Origin: Paludicola sp. MB14-C6
GTDB taxonomy: Bacteria > Bacillota > Clostridia > Oscillospirales > Ruminococcaceae
Length of the DNA stretch: 64,000 bases
NCBI RefSeq assembly: GCF_030908625.1
Contig: NZ_CP133133.1
Coordinates: 1,116,001-1,180,000, forward strand
Direction of reading: 5' to 3'
Shown here: positions 1-8,691 of the stretch, piece by piece
Position numbering within the stretch: the stretch's first letter is position 1
How the letters are laid out: the number at the start of each line of letters is the position of its first letter
Notes under the pieces: generated by a model
Seen by the model: the letters and a program-made list of their open reading frames with translations, nothing else
What the model was told of the DNA's origin: nothing
Databases searched by the model: none
Translations under genes and position numbers: made by a program

Positions 1-539
1 CGATTTGGTGTTTCTAGGTTATAGAACACTTCATTGATGGAAGGATCAATTTCAATCATTTCTGAAAATAGGCGAAGATTGCTCGTTGTTCCTCTGTTGT
101 GGTCATTATCACGACCGGTATAAGCTTGTAAATCAATTAAAAACTTGTCCCCTGCTTTTGCTTTATCTGTTAATTTAACTTCTCTATGGTTCGTATCTAA
201 GCCTTGTACTACTTCACCATTGATGAATAGTAAAAATTGAGGGTTAACAGCATCCCAAAATGTTGTTTGGGTTACAAAAGATAACCATAATGGCTTTTTA
301 TCAAAGCTAGCTGGTACTTCGATTTCTGCTCTAAACCAGTAATGCTCATCTGGGCCTGGCCAAAAATCTGTTTCAGGATTAAAAGTAACCCAATCAGATT
401 CATGCGCATCTACTTCAGAAGGTCTTAAAAATAATCCCTTTTTCATTTGAAAAGATGGAATGGCAACAGATTGTACTGTAATCAGACCTCTTAGGTCTTC
501 ACAGATTTTTTTGACACGTTCGTATCTGTAATTCTCCAT
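1..539 (-). CDS. Alpha-mannosidase (GH38), N-terminal part only
   Basis: The first 179 codons of a leftward gene that runs off the left edge of the window. The translation starts MENYRYERVKKICEDLRGLI and contains WFRAEIEVP followed by WLSFVTQTTFWDAVNPQFLLFINGE, a beta-sandwich typical of the N-terminal domain that precedes the GH38 catalytic domain in alpha-mannosidases. The catalytic domain itself lies outside, so activity cannot be judged. GH38 enzymes release alpha-linked mannose from oligosaccharides or N-glycans. No signal peptide is visible, suggesting a cytoplasmic enzyme acting on imported oligosaccharides. It is third in an operon after a GH130 phosphorylase and a lipoprotein, which supports a mannoside role. 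Confidence 0.75.
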   Translation of the reverse strand, partial: MENYRYERVKKICEDLRGLITVQSVAIPSFQMKKGLFLRPSEVDAHESDWVTFNPETDFWPGPDEHYWFRAEIEVPASFDKKPLWLSFVTQTTFWDAVNPQFLLFINGEVVQGLDTNHREVKLTDKAKAGDKFLIDLQAYTGRDNDHNRGTTSNLRLFSEMIEIDPSINEVFYNLETPN

Positions 540-554
540 ATTTTTTACCTCATA

Positions 555-1496
555 TTATTTTATAAATTTCTTGGGCATTGTTGCAATGTTCGGATTGGAG
601 GCGACATCATAAATGCCATCACGATATTCCTCTTCTATAATAGAAACGGAATTTCCTTGTACTTTTACTGTATAGTAACGATTATCCGCTATCAACTTAT
701 TATCTTCATATTGGATATTTAGCTGATAGTTAATGTTGATAATTGCGTTTTCACGATAAAGGATATCGACAATTTTGCCACCCTCAGATTGAATCTGTTT
801 TAGAACTTTAGTTGCTCCATCTAATTGTTCAAATTGTTTCGCTGTAATTTTGATTGCACCATACTCTCGAAAGGAATTACTCTTTTCATCCCAATAGAGC
901 CAATACGGTTTTAGAGTACGACCTCCAAGAGATGAGGCATCAATTCGATTTTGATAGATTAGATATTCATTCTCGGTTTTCGTCAAGCCATCACCAAACA
1001 AAGGAATTTGAACAGGTTTTCCCTCTTTCACTTGAAGCAATATACTTGGGCTTCCTGTTGCATAATCTGCTGCATAAGAAACCAAAGAACAATTCTTTTC
1101 TTCGATAATCTCGCTTTGATCACGAAATTCATCGCATTCTCGTTCCCCAACAAAAGTGGAAACCTTTTGAGCACCTAAATCATTGGCAAACCAAAGTGTG
1201 CCCGGTATATTCTCGATACCTTCTTTATGCCCGATAATTCCGAATGCTTCTACTTTGCCATTATGGTCAAAATCGGCACATTGAAATTGATATAACTGCT
1301 CTGTTTTGGTTGTCTTTTCTAACAATTTATTTTCTAATACATTATCTGAAACACGCAAAGCAGTCAAGCTCTCGCTTGACTGCTCAGTTACACTGCTAGT
1401 TGGAGTTGAACTATTATTTATTGATATATCATTACTTTGACAAGATGAAAGACAAAATGCAAAAGATATTAAAACAATAATAAATAACTGTTTCAA
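555..1496 (-). CDS. Predicted lipoprotein of unknown function
   Basis: 313 residues starting at a TTG codon placed about 7 nt after GAGGAGG. The N-terminus MKQLFIIVLISFAFCLSSC is a signal peptide ending in a lipobox (LSSC), so the mature protein should be anchored to the outer face of the membrane. A Ser/Thr-rich linker (about residues 20-45) follows, then a globular domain I do not recognise. A stretch around residues 70-90 (CADFDHNGKVEAFGIIG) resembles the FG-GAP/VCBS-like pattern of secreted proteins that respond to calcium. It sits between the GH130 and GH38 genes on the same strand with short gaps, so it is probably co-transcribed. A sugar-binding or surface role would fit but is not shown. 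Confidence 0.7.
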   Translation of the reverse strand: MKQLFIIVLISFAFCLSSCQSNDISINNSSTPTSSVTEQSSESLTALRVSDNVLENKLLEKTTKTEQLYQFQCADFDHNGKVEAFGIIGHKEGIENIPGTLWFANDLGAQKVSTFVGERECDEFRDQSEIIEEKNCSLVSYAADYATGSPSILLQVKEGKPVQIPLFGDGLTKTENEYLIYQNRIDASSLGGRTLKPYWLYWDEKSNSFREYGAIKITAKQFEQLDGATKVLKQIQSEGGKIVDILYRENAIININYQLNIQYEDNKLIADNRYYTVKVQGNSVSIIEEEYRDGIYDVASNPNIATMPKKFIK

Positions 1497-1517
1497 CTAC
1501 ATATCCTCCTCAGCAAA

Positions 1518-2519
1518 TTATGCGTCTAGATTGTTTTCTTTCATGTAAGCTAAAACTTCATCAACTGTAGTGAATGCTAGACCTGTAACAGTATCAGCTG
1601 CGCCATAGTAAATAGTAATTCTTCCAGTATCAGCATCAGTTAAAGTTGCACATGGGAATACAACGTTTGGAACATCACCAACACACTCATACATAGTTTG
1701 TGGAGAGATTAGGTAAGGTTTTGTACGGTAAAGTACTTTCCAAGGCTCGTTGATATCTAATAATGCAGCACCAACAGAGTATACAAAGCCGTTACAGCTG
1801 TTTAATACACCATGGTAGAACATTAACCAACCTTCATCCGTTTCAATTGGAATAGGGCCTGGTCCGATTTTTTTAGATTGCCATGCAGAACGGTCATCAT
1901 TAATAGTTCCCATAACATAACGATGTTTACCCCAGTAAGTCATATCAGGGCTTTCAGAGTAGAAAATATCGCCGAATGGAGTATGTCCTGTATCAGATGG
2001 ACGAGATACCATTGCGTATTTACCGTTAATTTTTCTTGGGAATAAAACGCCGTTTCTGTTGTATGGTAAGAAAGCGTTTTCACATTGGTGGAAAGTTACA
2101 AAGTCAGTTGTCCAACCAATACCGATTGTTGGGCCATGGTATCCATTGCACCATGTTACATAATATTTATCTTCAATTTTTACAACACGAGGGTCATATC
2201 TGTATTCTCTTTTTAGAATTTCAGGATCTTCGCCAACGAAAGAAATTGGTTCATCTTCAAAAGTCCAGTTGATACCATCTTTAGAACGACCTACGAAAAT
2301 ATCCATTGAACGAGAGCGGCTGTCACAACGGAATACACCAATAAATCCATCTTCCCATGGAACTACTGCGCTGTTGAAGATAGAGTTAGAGTTCTTTTGT
2401 TGATCTCTTTTAATAATTGGGTTTTGGTCATAACGCCATAGAACGTCTTTACAATTTGCTGGTTTGTCTTGCCAAGGCATATTAGGCAATGCATTACCGA
2501 TAATTTTAGCCATAGTCAT
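1518..2519 (-). CDS. Glycoside phosphorylase, GH130 family (beta-mannoside phosphorylase)
   Basis: 333 residues. The five-bladed GH130 fold is recognisable from [75 protein letters not shown] and the C-terminal [11 protein letters not shown]. Family members phosphorolyse beta-1,4-mannosidic bonds (mannosyl-glucose, mannobiose/mannooligosaccharides or mannosyl-GlcNAc), giving alpha-mannose-1-phosphate. The exact acceptor cannot be read from sequence. There is no signal peptide, so it is cytoplasmic. Translation may start at 2519 or two codons in (2513, MAKIIGN); the AAGGGGA upstream suits either. It is first in an operon with a lipoprotein and a GH38 mannosidase, and has its own promoter with a cre box. 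Confidence 0.85.
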   Translation of the reverse strand: MTMAKIIGNALPNMPWQDKPANCKDVLWRYDQNPIIKRDQQKNSNSIFNSAVVPWEDGFIGVFRCDSRSRSMDIFVGRSKDGINWTFEDEPISFVGEDPEILKREYRYDPRVVKIEDKYYVTWCNGYHGPTIGIGWTTDFVTFHQCENAFLPYNRNGVLFPRKINGKYAMVSRPSDTGHTPFGDIFYSESPDMTYWGKHRYVMGTINDDRSAWQSKKIGPGPIPIETDEGWLMFYHGVLNSCNGFVYSVGAALLDINEPWKVLYRTKPYLISPQTMYECVGDVPNVVFPCATLTDADTGRITIYYGAADTVTGLAFTTVDEVLAYMKENNLDA

Positions 2520-2655
2520 ATTCCCCTTTAATTTTTCTTTTGTTTTATTATAATGTTTATATTTTTTCTACAACATCGTTGCAGATTGGATACTAGTGTA
2601 CTGTTATCATGCACGTTTTCCATCATAAATATAATTACAAAATTACACAATATAA

Positions 2656-2669
2656 TGTAATCGTTATCA
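2656..2669. promoter_or_regulatory. Catabolite-responsive element (cre) overlapping the -10
   Basis: TGTAATCGTTATCA matches the CcpA cre consensus TGWNANCGNTNWCA at every defined position and is nearly palindromic. It shares its last base with the -10 box of the GH130 promoter, so bound CcpA (or a LacI-family relative) would block initiation. The 2520-2905 gap otherwise holds only AT-rich sequence. Confidence 0.7.
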
Positions 2670-2697
2670 TTATAAACGAAAGGCATATTTTTTGCAA
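2669..2697 (-). promoter_or_regulatory. Sigma-A promoter of the mannoside operon
   Basis: On the minus strand TTGCAA (2697-2692), a 17-bp spacer, then a perfect TATAAT (2674-2669). It lies 150 bp upstream of the GH130 start and nothing else lies between. Confidence 0.75.
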
Positions 2698-2905
2698 GAT
2701 AATATTGTAAATTAAATCAAACATTTTGTTGAAACTGATTTTGTTTGTTTTCTCATAATAATTTCGTTCAAAATAATCTTTCATTATTTCAATATTAAGC
2801 TTTATTTACACTAGTCTCAACTATGTTCATTCAACTACATTTTTAAGACGGATTATGTTGCGTTTGTTTTGAAAATAAACACCTACATTTTAAATGAAAT
2901 GCGTA

Positions 2906-3733
2906 TTACTCATTCTTATTGCGAACTTGAATGGAAATTTCGGTTAAATAATCTTTTTCATTACCGCTTGTAAGGTTGTCAACAATGCAAAGCTCATAAG
3001 AATCACTGCAAATTTCATACCCATTGTTTTCAATCCAATAAAGCAACTTTTGATAGGAATTGGCAGCTTCTCGATATGCCCCTTTATGATAGATGATTGC
3101 ATAATAGCCTGCGTTGCTTTTTCGAACATGGGAATCGGGAATCCATTCATCTAATATTGTATATACCCGCTGTGGCTTTAAAAACTGACCTTGTAATATA
3201 TCATCCATCATTACGTTTACACCGATTTGATAATTATAATATAATCCCTTTTGGGTAACTTCATTTGCAAGCTTTTTTACCGCAACATTTACATTAAACT
3301 CGGAATACGGCGGCTCAACATCCACTTCATATAAATATTGCTCTTCATAATACGAAACTTCAATTCCATCGCTTACATTAAGCTCTTTGATTCCTTTCAG
3401 CATTTGTAATTTCTTATCGAGTCTTGTTGCTATACGTTTTTGATTATGAATTTTTTGCATCAGCTCATTTTTTTGTTTCACTAATAAGGAAATTGCTTCA
3501 TTTGTGGTTCGATGTTGTAAATATTGCTTCATTTCTTTTAACGGAACTCCGATTTCTTTTAGCATTAAAATAGTATCTAATTGTTCAAGCTGATCGACAC
3601 TATAATAGCGATAGCCATTATGCTCATCCGTTGTATTAGGTTGGAACAAACCGATTTTATCATAGAACAAAAGAGATTGTTTTGATATTCCATGTAATTT
3701 TGCAAATTCAGCGGGCGAAAAAAATTCTTTCAT
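2906..3733 (-). CDS. MerR-family transcriptional regulator with GyrI-like effector domain
   Basis: 275 residues. Residues 1-75 form the MerR winged helix (FSPAEFAKLHGISKQSLLFYDKIGLFQP, then YRYYSVDQLEQLDTILMLKEIGVPLKEMKQYL). A dimerisation helix (about 80-115) follows, then a GyrI/BmrR-like ligand-binding domain (about 125-270). This architecture is that of BmrR/BltR drug sensors, which twist promoters with long spacers. It is transcribed away from a MATE efflux gene, and the shared 123-bp region holds a 19-bp-spacer promoter pointing to the pump. It therefore probably activates the pump on sensing a cationic drug. The ligand is unknown. Confidence 0.85.
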   Translation of the reverse strand: MKEFFSPAEFAKLHGISKQSLLFYDKIGLFQPNTTDEHNGYRYYSVDQLEQLDTILMLKEIGVPLKEMKQYLQHRTTNEAISLLVKQKNELMQKIHNQKRIATRLDKKLQMLKGIKELNVSDGIEVSYYEEQYLYEVDVEPPYSEFNVNVAVKKLANEVTQKGLYYNYQIGVNVMMDDILQGQFLKPQRVYTILDEWIPDSHVRKSNAGYYAIIYHKGAYREAANSYQKLLYWIENNGYEICSDSYELCIVDNLTSGNEKDYLTEISIQVRNKNE

Positions 3734-3778
3734 TGTAAAGTTCTCCTATTAAAACGACTTATTTATGCAATATTATTC

Positions 3779-3809
3779 TTGACTATATAGTTACTATATA
3801 CATTATACT
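3779..3809 (+). promoter_or_regulatory. MerR-type promoter with 19-bp spacer for the MATE gene
   Basis: TTGACT (3779-3784), a 19-bp spacer, TATACT (3804-3809). The spacer contains the dyad TATAGT-T-ACTATA, the layout expected of an operator for MerR activators, which shorten an over-long spacer. Confidence 0.75.
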
Positions 3810-3856
3810 ATATTAGTCAAATGAAATCAAAATTATAAGAAAGGAATGAAATTAAT

Positions 3857-5194
3857 ATGGAAAAAACATTCTCTCAAAAACTTAGTTACGGTGGATATTT
3901 AAAATTCATATTACCCTCAATCCTTTCTCTAGTCTTTATGTCCTTTTACACAACAGTTGATGGTTTTTATGTTTCCCATTGGATTGGGCCAGATGCACTT
4001 GCTGCAATTAACATAGTTATTCCTGTCACTTGTGTTAGCTATGGCATCGCCGTAATGTTGGCAGTTGGTTCCGGAGCTTTGGTTGGCATAAAAATGGGAG
4101 AAGGAAAAACAAAAGAAGCACATCAATTTTTCACTTTCGTTACAATCGCTTTGTTCATCATCTCTATTGTACTAACTATTGTAGGATTCGTTTTCTTAAA
4201 AGATATTATGCGTTTATTAGGCGCTACTGACCGTTTAATGCCCCTAGTAATGCAATATGGATTTTGGACTGTAATCATCACCCCTCCGGTTATGTTCAAG
4301 CTTTACTTTGAATATTATTGCCGTGTAGATGGAAAACCAAAGCTTGCAATGACAATTTCTATTTCGGGTTTGGTACTTAACATTGTCTTAAACTACATAT
4401 TTGTTGCTATTTTAGATATGGGAATGGACGGAGTTGGTATCGGAACGGGGCTTTCCATTTTTCTTTCCGGTATGATTGGGTGTATTTATTTTTTATCAGG
4501 AAAATCAACAACAAAATTCTGCAAGCCTACATGGGCATTCCGAGACTTCTTCTCGGCTTGTTTCAACGGAAGCTCTGAAATGCTAATTGAAATGTCTACC
4601 GGTATTACTACCTTTTTATTTAATATTACGATTTTAAAAATAGTAGGGGAAAACGGTATTTCTGCATTATCCGTAATTACCTATTTATATTATTTCTTTA
4701 TTTCGTTCTTCTTCGGTATTTCTGGTGGTATTGCTCCACTTATCAGCTATAATTATGGTGCGAGAAACTTTAAAAATATTACCCGTGCCATTCGCCACAG
4801 TGCAATCACCTTACTATGGACCAGTATTGTTATTTTTGCAATTTCTAATATTTTTGCTAAGCCAATTATCGGTATTTTTACAACAGATACAAACGTAATG
4901 CCACTTGCACTCAACGGACTCCATTTGTTTTCCATCTGTTTCTTGTTTATTGGCAGTAACATATATGTTTCTACTCATTTTACTGCAATTGGAAACGGAA
5001 AAGTTTCCGCAATCCTTTCTGTTGCAAGATCACTTGTTTTTGTCGTTATTGTAATTTTGATTTTACCAAAATTATTCGGATTAAATGGAGTATGGTTAAC
5101 CGTTCCTGTTGCTGAAATTTTAACTATTGGATTATCTGCACTTTATTATTATAAAAACCGATTCGAATGGATTGAACTTCAAACCACTATATAA
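3857..5194 (+). CDS. MATE-family multidrug/cation efflux pump
   Basis: 445 residues, highly hydrophobic with about 12 membrane segments, in the two-fold MatE arrangement. The first repeat begins LKFILPSILSLVFMSFYTTVDGFYVSHWIGPDALAAINIVIP and the second follows FFSACFNGSSEMLIEMSTGITTFLFN. MATE pumps export drugs or metabolites in exchange for Na+ or H+. The length is normal for the family. Divergence from a MerR/GyrI regulator with a long-spacer promoter indicates drug-induced expression. The substrate cannot be stated. Confidence 0.9.
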   Translation: MEKTFSQKLSYGGYLKFILPSILSLVFMSFYTTVDGFYVSHWIGPDALAAINIVIPVTCVSYGIAVMLAVGSGALVGIKMGEGKTKEAHQFFTFVTIALFIISIVLTIVGFVFLKDIMRLLGATDRLMPLVMQYGFWTVIITPPVMFKLYFEYYCRVDGKPKLAMTISISGLVLNIVLNYIFVAILDMGMDGVGIGTGLSIFLSGMIGCIYFLSGKSTTKFCKPTWAFRDFFSACFNGSSEMLIEMSTGITTFLFNITILKIVGENGISALSVITYLYYFFISFFFGISGGIAPLISYNYGARNFKNITRAIRHSAITLLWTSIVIFAISNIFAKPIIGIFTTDTNVMPLALNGLHLFSICFLFIGSNIYVSTHFTAIGNGKVSAILSVARSLVFVVIVILILPKLFGLNGVWLTVPVAEILTIGLSALYYYKNRFEWIELQTTI

Positions 5195-5248
5195 TTGATT
5201 TGCTTATGTTTTCTTGAAGTATGTATATACACAGTTGCTTTATACTGG

Positions 5249-5254
5249 TATAAT
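5249..5254 (+). promoter_or_regulatory. Extended -10 box upstream of the first DUF6054 gene
   Basis: TGG followed by TATAAT, with no good -35; 34 bp before the start codon of the downstream gene. Confidence 0.4.
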
Positions 5255-5287
5255 TGAATTTACAAATAAATGAAATGAGGCGGAATT

Positions 5288-5635
5288 ATGGCATCTGTTA
5301 GTTTTCAGGGGGAAGGCAATTTGCAAATAGTTATCAACGCAATTCAATCAAGTGTGTTGAATAGTGGTATGAGTTGCGAATTGATTGACCAAAAGCAGCA
5401 CACCTATAACAATGGGAATGTCACATTCATGGTATTTGAAAAATATTATATGCGTTCTTCAAATCGTGCTTCTTTATCAGTGCTTGTAACCCAAATCGGC
5501 AATTCAATTTTAGTCGATGCGATTGCTTCGGGAGGCGGTCAAGGCGCACTATTTAAGTTTTCTTGGGGCGCTGAAGATGATTTTTTATATCCTGTTTTGT
5601 CTGCATTAAAGAGACTCAATTTTTCTGAAATTTAA
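5288..5635 (+). CDS. DUF6054 family protein, first tandem copy
   Basis: 115 residues, no signal peptide or membrane segment. It contains the blocks ELIDQKQHTYNNG, VFEKYYMRSSNRASLSVLV, DAIASGGGQGALFKFSWGAEDDF. The next gene carries the same blocks in the same order, so the two are paralogues by tandem duplication. I recognise the pattern as the DUF6054 family, small cytoplasmic proteins of Clostridia with unknown function. A glycine-rich stretch (SGGGQGALFKFSWGAE) is the best conserved part. It has its own extended -10 promoter and an AAATGAGGCGG ribosome binding site. Confidence 0.7.
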   Translation: MASVSFQGEGNLQIVINAIQSSVLNSGMSCELIDQKQHTYNNGNVTFMVFEKYYMRSSNRASLSVLVTQIGNSILVDAIASGGGQGALFKFSWGAEDDFLYPVLSALKRLNFSEI

Positions 5636-5654
5636 GTTTATTCATATTAGATTG

Positions 5655-5683
5655 TTTACCCTATCTATAAACTATGGTATACT
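5655..5683 (+). promoter_or_regulatory. Promoter of the second DUF6054 gene
   Basis: TTTACC, 17-bp spacer ending in TGG, TATACT. The second copy therefore has its own promoter rather than depending on the first. Confidence 0.5.
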
Positions 5684-5736
5684 AATTCGTATCATAGCAA
5701 AAACCCTTTTTAATAAACTTTCATAAGGAGTGTACC

Positions 5737-6093
5737 ATGGCTAGAATTATGATGAAAGGTAATGCAAATGTAGACGATATTGCACTACTATTAAAAACAG
5801 AAATAAAAAGCTCAGGACATTCTTGTGAGCTAATTGATATGGTAGAGCGAAAATACGGAGAACTCACCATGCACGTTATGGTGTTTGAACGCTTCTATAC
5901 ACGTAATATGAATCGTGCTTCATTAACCCTAGTGGTTACAGGTAACCCTTACACTACCATTGTAGATGCTATTTGCACGATAGCGGGTAAAGGAAGCTTA
6001 ATTAACTTCTCTTGGGGTGCAGAAGAAGATTTTATTTGTATCGTACAACAAATTCTATCCAATCAAGGATTTCAACAAGCGAGTCAAGAGTAA
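5737..6093 (+). CDS. DUF6054 family protein, second tandem copy
   Basis: 118 residues, paralogous to the gene at 5288: CELIDMVERKYGE, MVFERFYTRNMNRASLTLVV and DAICTIAGKGSLINFSWGAEEDF align directly with the first copy. The glycine motif differs (IAGKGS instead of SGGGQG), so the two may have diverged in ligand or partner. No enzymatic motif is evident. It is preceded by its own promoter and a TAAGGAG ribosome binding site. Confidence 0.7.
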   Translation: MARIMMKGNANVDDIALLLKTEIKSSGHSCELIDMVERKYGELTMHVMVFERFYTRNMNRASLTLVVTGNPYTTIVDAICTIAGKGSLINFSWGAEEDFICIVQQILSNQGFQQASQE

Positions 6094-6141
6094 AGGCGAA
6101 TACGATTTATCAGTAAAATTGGTTCTATAGGAAGTGTTACT

Positions 6142-6468
6142 ATGACAAAACAAGAGCTAATCGATTATTGCTTAACCTATCCATCCACCTATTTAGATTA
6201 CCCTTTTGATGAAGAATGGGCAGCTATTCGCCACCAAAGTAACAAAAAGACCTTTGCTTTTCTTTATCATCGCAATCATCAACTTTGTATGAATTTAAAA
6301 TGTAATCCGATGGAAGCAGATTTTTTTCGCAGTGTATTTTCTGCAGTTACACCTGCTTATCATATGAATAAAACGCATTGGAACACTGTCACGATTGATG
6401 GAAGTATGGATGAAAATCAAATATATGATTTGATACAAATCAGCTATCAATTAACCAAAGCAAAATAA
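6142..6468 (+). CDS. MmcQ/YjbR family DNA-binding-like protein
   Basis: 108 residues. It shows the family pattern: TKQELIDYCLTYPSTYLDYPFDEEWAAIRH, KKTFAFLY, LCMNLKCNP, and the C-terminal HWNTVTIDGSMDENQIYDLIQISYQL. YjbR-type proteins have a CyaY-like alpha/beta fold with a double-wing element and are annotated as DNA binding, but their role is not established. The length is typical. It lies 48 bp after the second DUF6054 gene and is followed by a terminator, so it is probably the last gene of that short unit. Confidence 0.8.
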   Translation: MTKQELIDYCLTYPSTYLDYPFDEEWAAIRHQSNKKTFAFLYHRNHQLCMNLKCNPMEADFFRSVFSAVTPAYHMNKTHWNTVTIDGSMDENQIYDLIQISYQLTKAK

Positions 6469-6475
6469 TAAGTGG

Positions 6476-6510
6476 GACTTATCTGCATTTCGTGTAGATA
6501 GGTCTTTTTT
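6476..6510 (+). terminator. Rho-independent terminator after the YjbR gene
   Basis: 9-bp stem GACTTATCT / AGATAGGTC (one G-T pair) followed by six T. Confidence 0.8.
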
Positions 6511-6516
6511 GTTCTC

Positions 6517-6545
6517 TTGAATTTCCTATTTAATCGGTATATAAT
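6517..6545 (+). promoter_or_regulatory. Promoter of the moxR operon
   Basis: TTGAAT, 17-bp spacer, TATAAT, 36 bp before the moxR-like start codon and directly after the preceding terminator. Confidence 0.7.
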
Positions 6546-6580
6546 GGAGAGAAATTATTCACTTTACTTAGGAGGTTATT

Positions 6581-7525
6581 ATGAGCAACTTCGTTCAAGA
6601 TATCGCTGTTAAAATTACGGATAACATAAGCCAAGTTATTATTGGCAAAGAAGAGTTAATTGAAAAAATGTTAGTTAGCCTATTTAGTAATGGGCATATT
6701 CTTTTAGAGGATAATCCGGGTACTGGTAAAACAACACTTGCGAAATCACTGGCAAAGTCTATGGATTGTGCATTCAAACGAGTTCAGTTTACACCCGACT
6801 TATTGCCATCTGATATTACAGGCATAAACTATTATAATCAAAAACTAGGCGAATTCGTATTAAAACGTGGTTCTCTCTTTACCAATCTTCTTTTAGCAGA
6901 CGAAATTAACCGTGCAACCCCAAGAACACAATCTGCTTTATTAGAATGCATGGAAGAACATCAAGTTACAATTGATGGTGTTACCTATCCTATAGAAGAA
7001 CCATTTATCGTTATTGCAACTCAAAATCCAATTGAAACACAGGGTACGTTTCCCCTTCCCGAAGCTCAATTAGATCGTTTCTTTATGAAATTATCAATGG
7101 GATACCCTTCTGATAAAGAAGAAATTGCAATTTTAAATAACTTCATACTACATAACCCGCTCAGTACGTTAGAGAATGTTGTTACAAAGCAAGATATCTT
7201 AACCGCTCAAGAGCAAGTAAAGGCAATTACAGTTAGTGATGCTGTAAAAGACTATATCGTCCGTATTGTGAATGCAACCAGAACCCATGAGGACATTACG
7301 CTTGGAGTTAGCCCACGAGCTTCCCTTGCGTTAATGAGAGCATCTCAAAGTCTTGCTGCAATTAACGGCAGAGAGTTTGTTCTACCGGATGATGTGAAAG
7401 CAATCTGCAAAGAGGTTTTATGTCATCGAATCATTGTAAAGAACTCTCATCTATTAAAACAAGAGATTCTCGCACCGACAATTATCCAAACAATTTTGGA
7501 TACCGTAGAAGTCCCAATCATATAG
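6581..7525 (+). CDS. MoxR-family AAA+ ATPase
   Basis: 314 residues. Walker A EDNPGTGKTTLAKS (about 45-58), the Walker B/lid motif LLADEINRATPRTQSALLECMEEHQVTIDG, the sensor segment ATQNPIETQGTFPLPEAQLDRF and the C-terminal sensor 2 GVSPRASLALMRASQ are all present. MoxR ATPases work as chaperones that load or activate partner complexes, often with VWA or DUF58 proteins. The next gene is a DUF58 protein and the one after a large membrane protein, the usual MoxR-DUF58-transglutaminase/DUF4129 arrangement, linked to envelope stress or maturation of surface proteins. The start follows a TTAGGAGG ribosome binding site. Confidence 0.92.
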   Translation: MSNFVQDIAVKITDNISQVIIGKEELIEKMLVSLFSNGHILLEDNPGTGKTTLAKSLAKSMDCAFKRVQFTPDLLPSDITGINYYNQKLGEFVLKRGSLFTNLLLADEINRATPRTQSALLECMEEHQVTIDGVTYPIEEPFIVIATQNPIETQGTFPLPEAQLDRFFMKLSMGYPSDKEEIAILNNFILHNPLSTLENVVTKQDILTAQEQVKAITVSDAVKDYIVRIVNATRTHEDITLGVSPRASLALMRASQSLAAINGREFVLPDDVKAICKEVLCHRIIVKNSHLLKQEILAPTIIQTILDTVEVPII

Positions 7526-7554
7526 TAATATACCTTAAGAATTGAGGTGGACTC

Positions 7555-8691
7555 ATGCTTCTCTTTTTTCTAATTGTCGCAATCTGCTTGATTGTGTATA
7601 TACAAAACAAACTTTACACGAAGCGAATGTTTCATAAAATTGATTATCACTGCTATTTTTCCAATTGCGAGGTCTATGAAGGAGATACTGTAGAGTTAAC
7701 GGAGGAAATCTGCAATGCGAAATGGCTTCCGATTCCTTGGTTTAAATCTGAATTTACAACTTCAAAATACCTTGAATTTGCACAAACTCTTTCTATTATT
7801 ACGGATAAAAAACGATTTATATCCAGCTTCTTTTTATTAAAAGGGAATAAAAAGGTGAAACGTATTTGGAAAGTAAAGTGTGCTAAACGTGGCGTATTTA
7901 CCATTGACAAAGTAACCCTTATTGGAAGTGATTTGCTTGGAAACTTTGAAGGCTCTCTTCCTGTTTCACTCAATATCCAAATTGTAGTCCTTCCTAAACC
8001 AATTCCGATTGAAGAGATAACTGCATCTAATAAATATCTTATTGGAGAAATTGCAGTAAGACATCAGTTAATTGAAGATCCATTTTACCTATGTGGTATA
8101 CGGGAATATACGGATTTAGACCCAATGAATCGAATAAACTGGTTAGCATCTGCAAAAGAGCAGAAACTTATGATTAACCAAAATGGTTATACTACCAAAC
8201 AAAGCATACAGCTTATTTTAAATATTCAGTCACAAGAATATGAACGTGATTATGCAATCAATGAAGATATTGTAGAGGATTGCATTCGTGTTACCACAGA
8301 TATTATCTATCAATCGCTTCAATATAATATTCCAATCTGCTTTTTATCCAATACTCTAGTAAATAACACCCCTGTTATAAGCAGTATAGGCACCGGACAT
8401 TTTCATGCAATGAACTTATGTCGCATTCTTGCACACTTAGAATGTAAACGTGACATTGAATTCGACTCCTATTTATCAAATCTGGTAATAGATAATACGG
8501 TTACCGACATTATCTTGGTTACTTCATATTTAAACCAAGCAATCATATCTTTTGCGCAAATGCACCGTAATGTAAAAATTATTGTAATTGGATATTCTTA
8601 TTATTCAAATATCCCCAAAGACTGCGATATTTGCTCTTTATATGAATACTTGAAAGAACGAGGTACGAATAATGAAAAACAGCCGGCATAA
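7555..8691 (+). CDS. DUF58 domain-containing protein
   Basis: 378 residues. A single N-terminal membrane segment (LLFFLIVAICLIVYI) is followed by a beta-rich region and the DUF58 signature YLCGIREYTDLDPMNRINWLASAKEQKLMINQ (about 180-212). The C-terminal part has a VWA-like alternation of strands but no clear MIDAS motif. It partners the MoxR ATPase 29 bp upstream and overlaps the next gene by 20 bp, so the three are translationally linked. Function beyond membrane-associated partner of MoxR is not known. Confidence 0.88.
   Translation: MLLFFLIVAICLIVYIQNKLYTKRMFHKIDYHCYFSNCEVYEGDTVELTEEICNAKWLPIPWFKSEFTTSKYLEFAQTLSIITDKKRFISSFFLLKGNKKVKRIWKVKCAKRGVFTIDKVTLIGSDLLGNFEGSLPVSLNIQIVVLPKPIPIEEITASNKYLIGEIAVRHQLIEDPFYLCGIREYTDLDPMNRINWLASAKEQKLMINQNGYTTKQSIQLILNIQSQEYERDYAINEDIVEDCIRVTTDIIYQSLQYNIPICFLSNTLVNNTPVISSIGTGHFHAMNLCRILAHLECKRDIEFDSYLSNLVIDNTVTDIILVTSYLNQAIISFAQMHRNVKIIVIGYSYYSNIPKDCDICSLYEYLKERGTNNEKQPA

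Noticed and set aside
854..1108. 84-codon plus-strand frame opposite the first lipoprotein
   Set aside because: It is a shadow of the lipoprotein gene, which has a signal peptide, lipobox and ribosome binding site.
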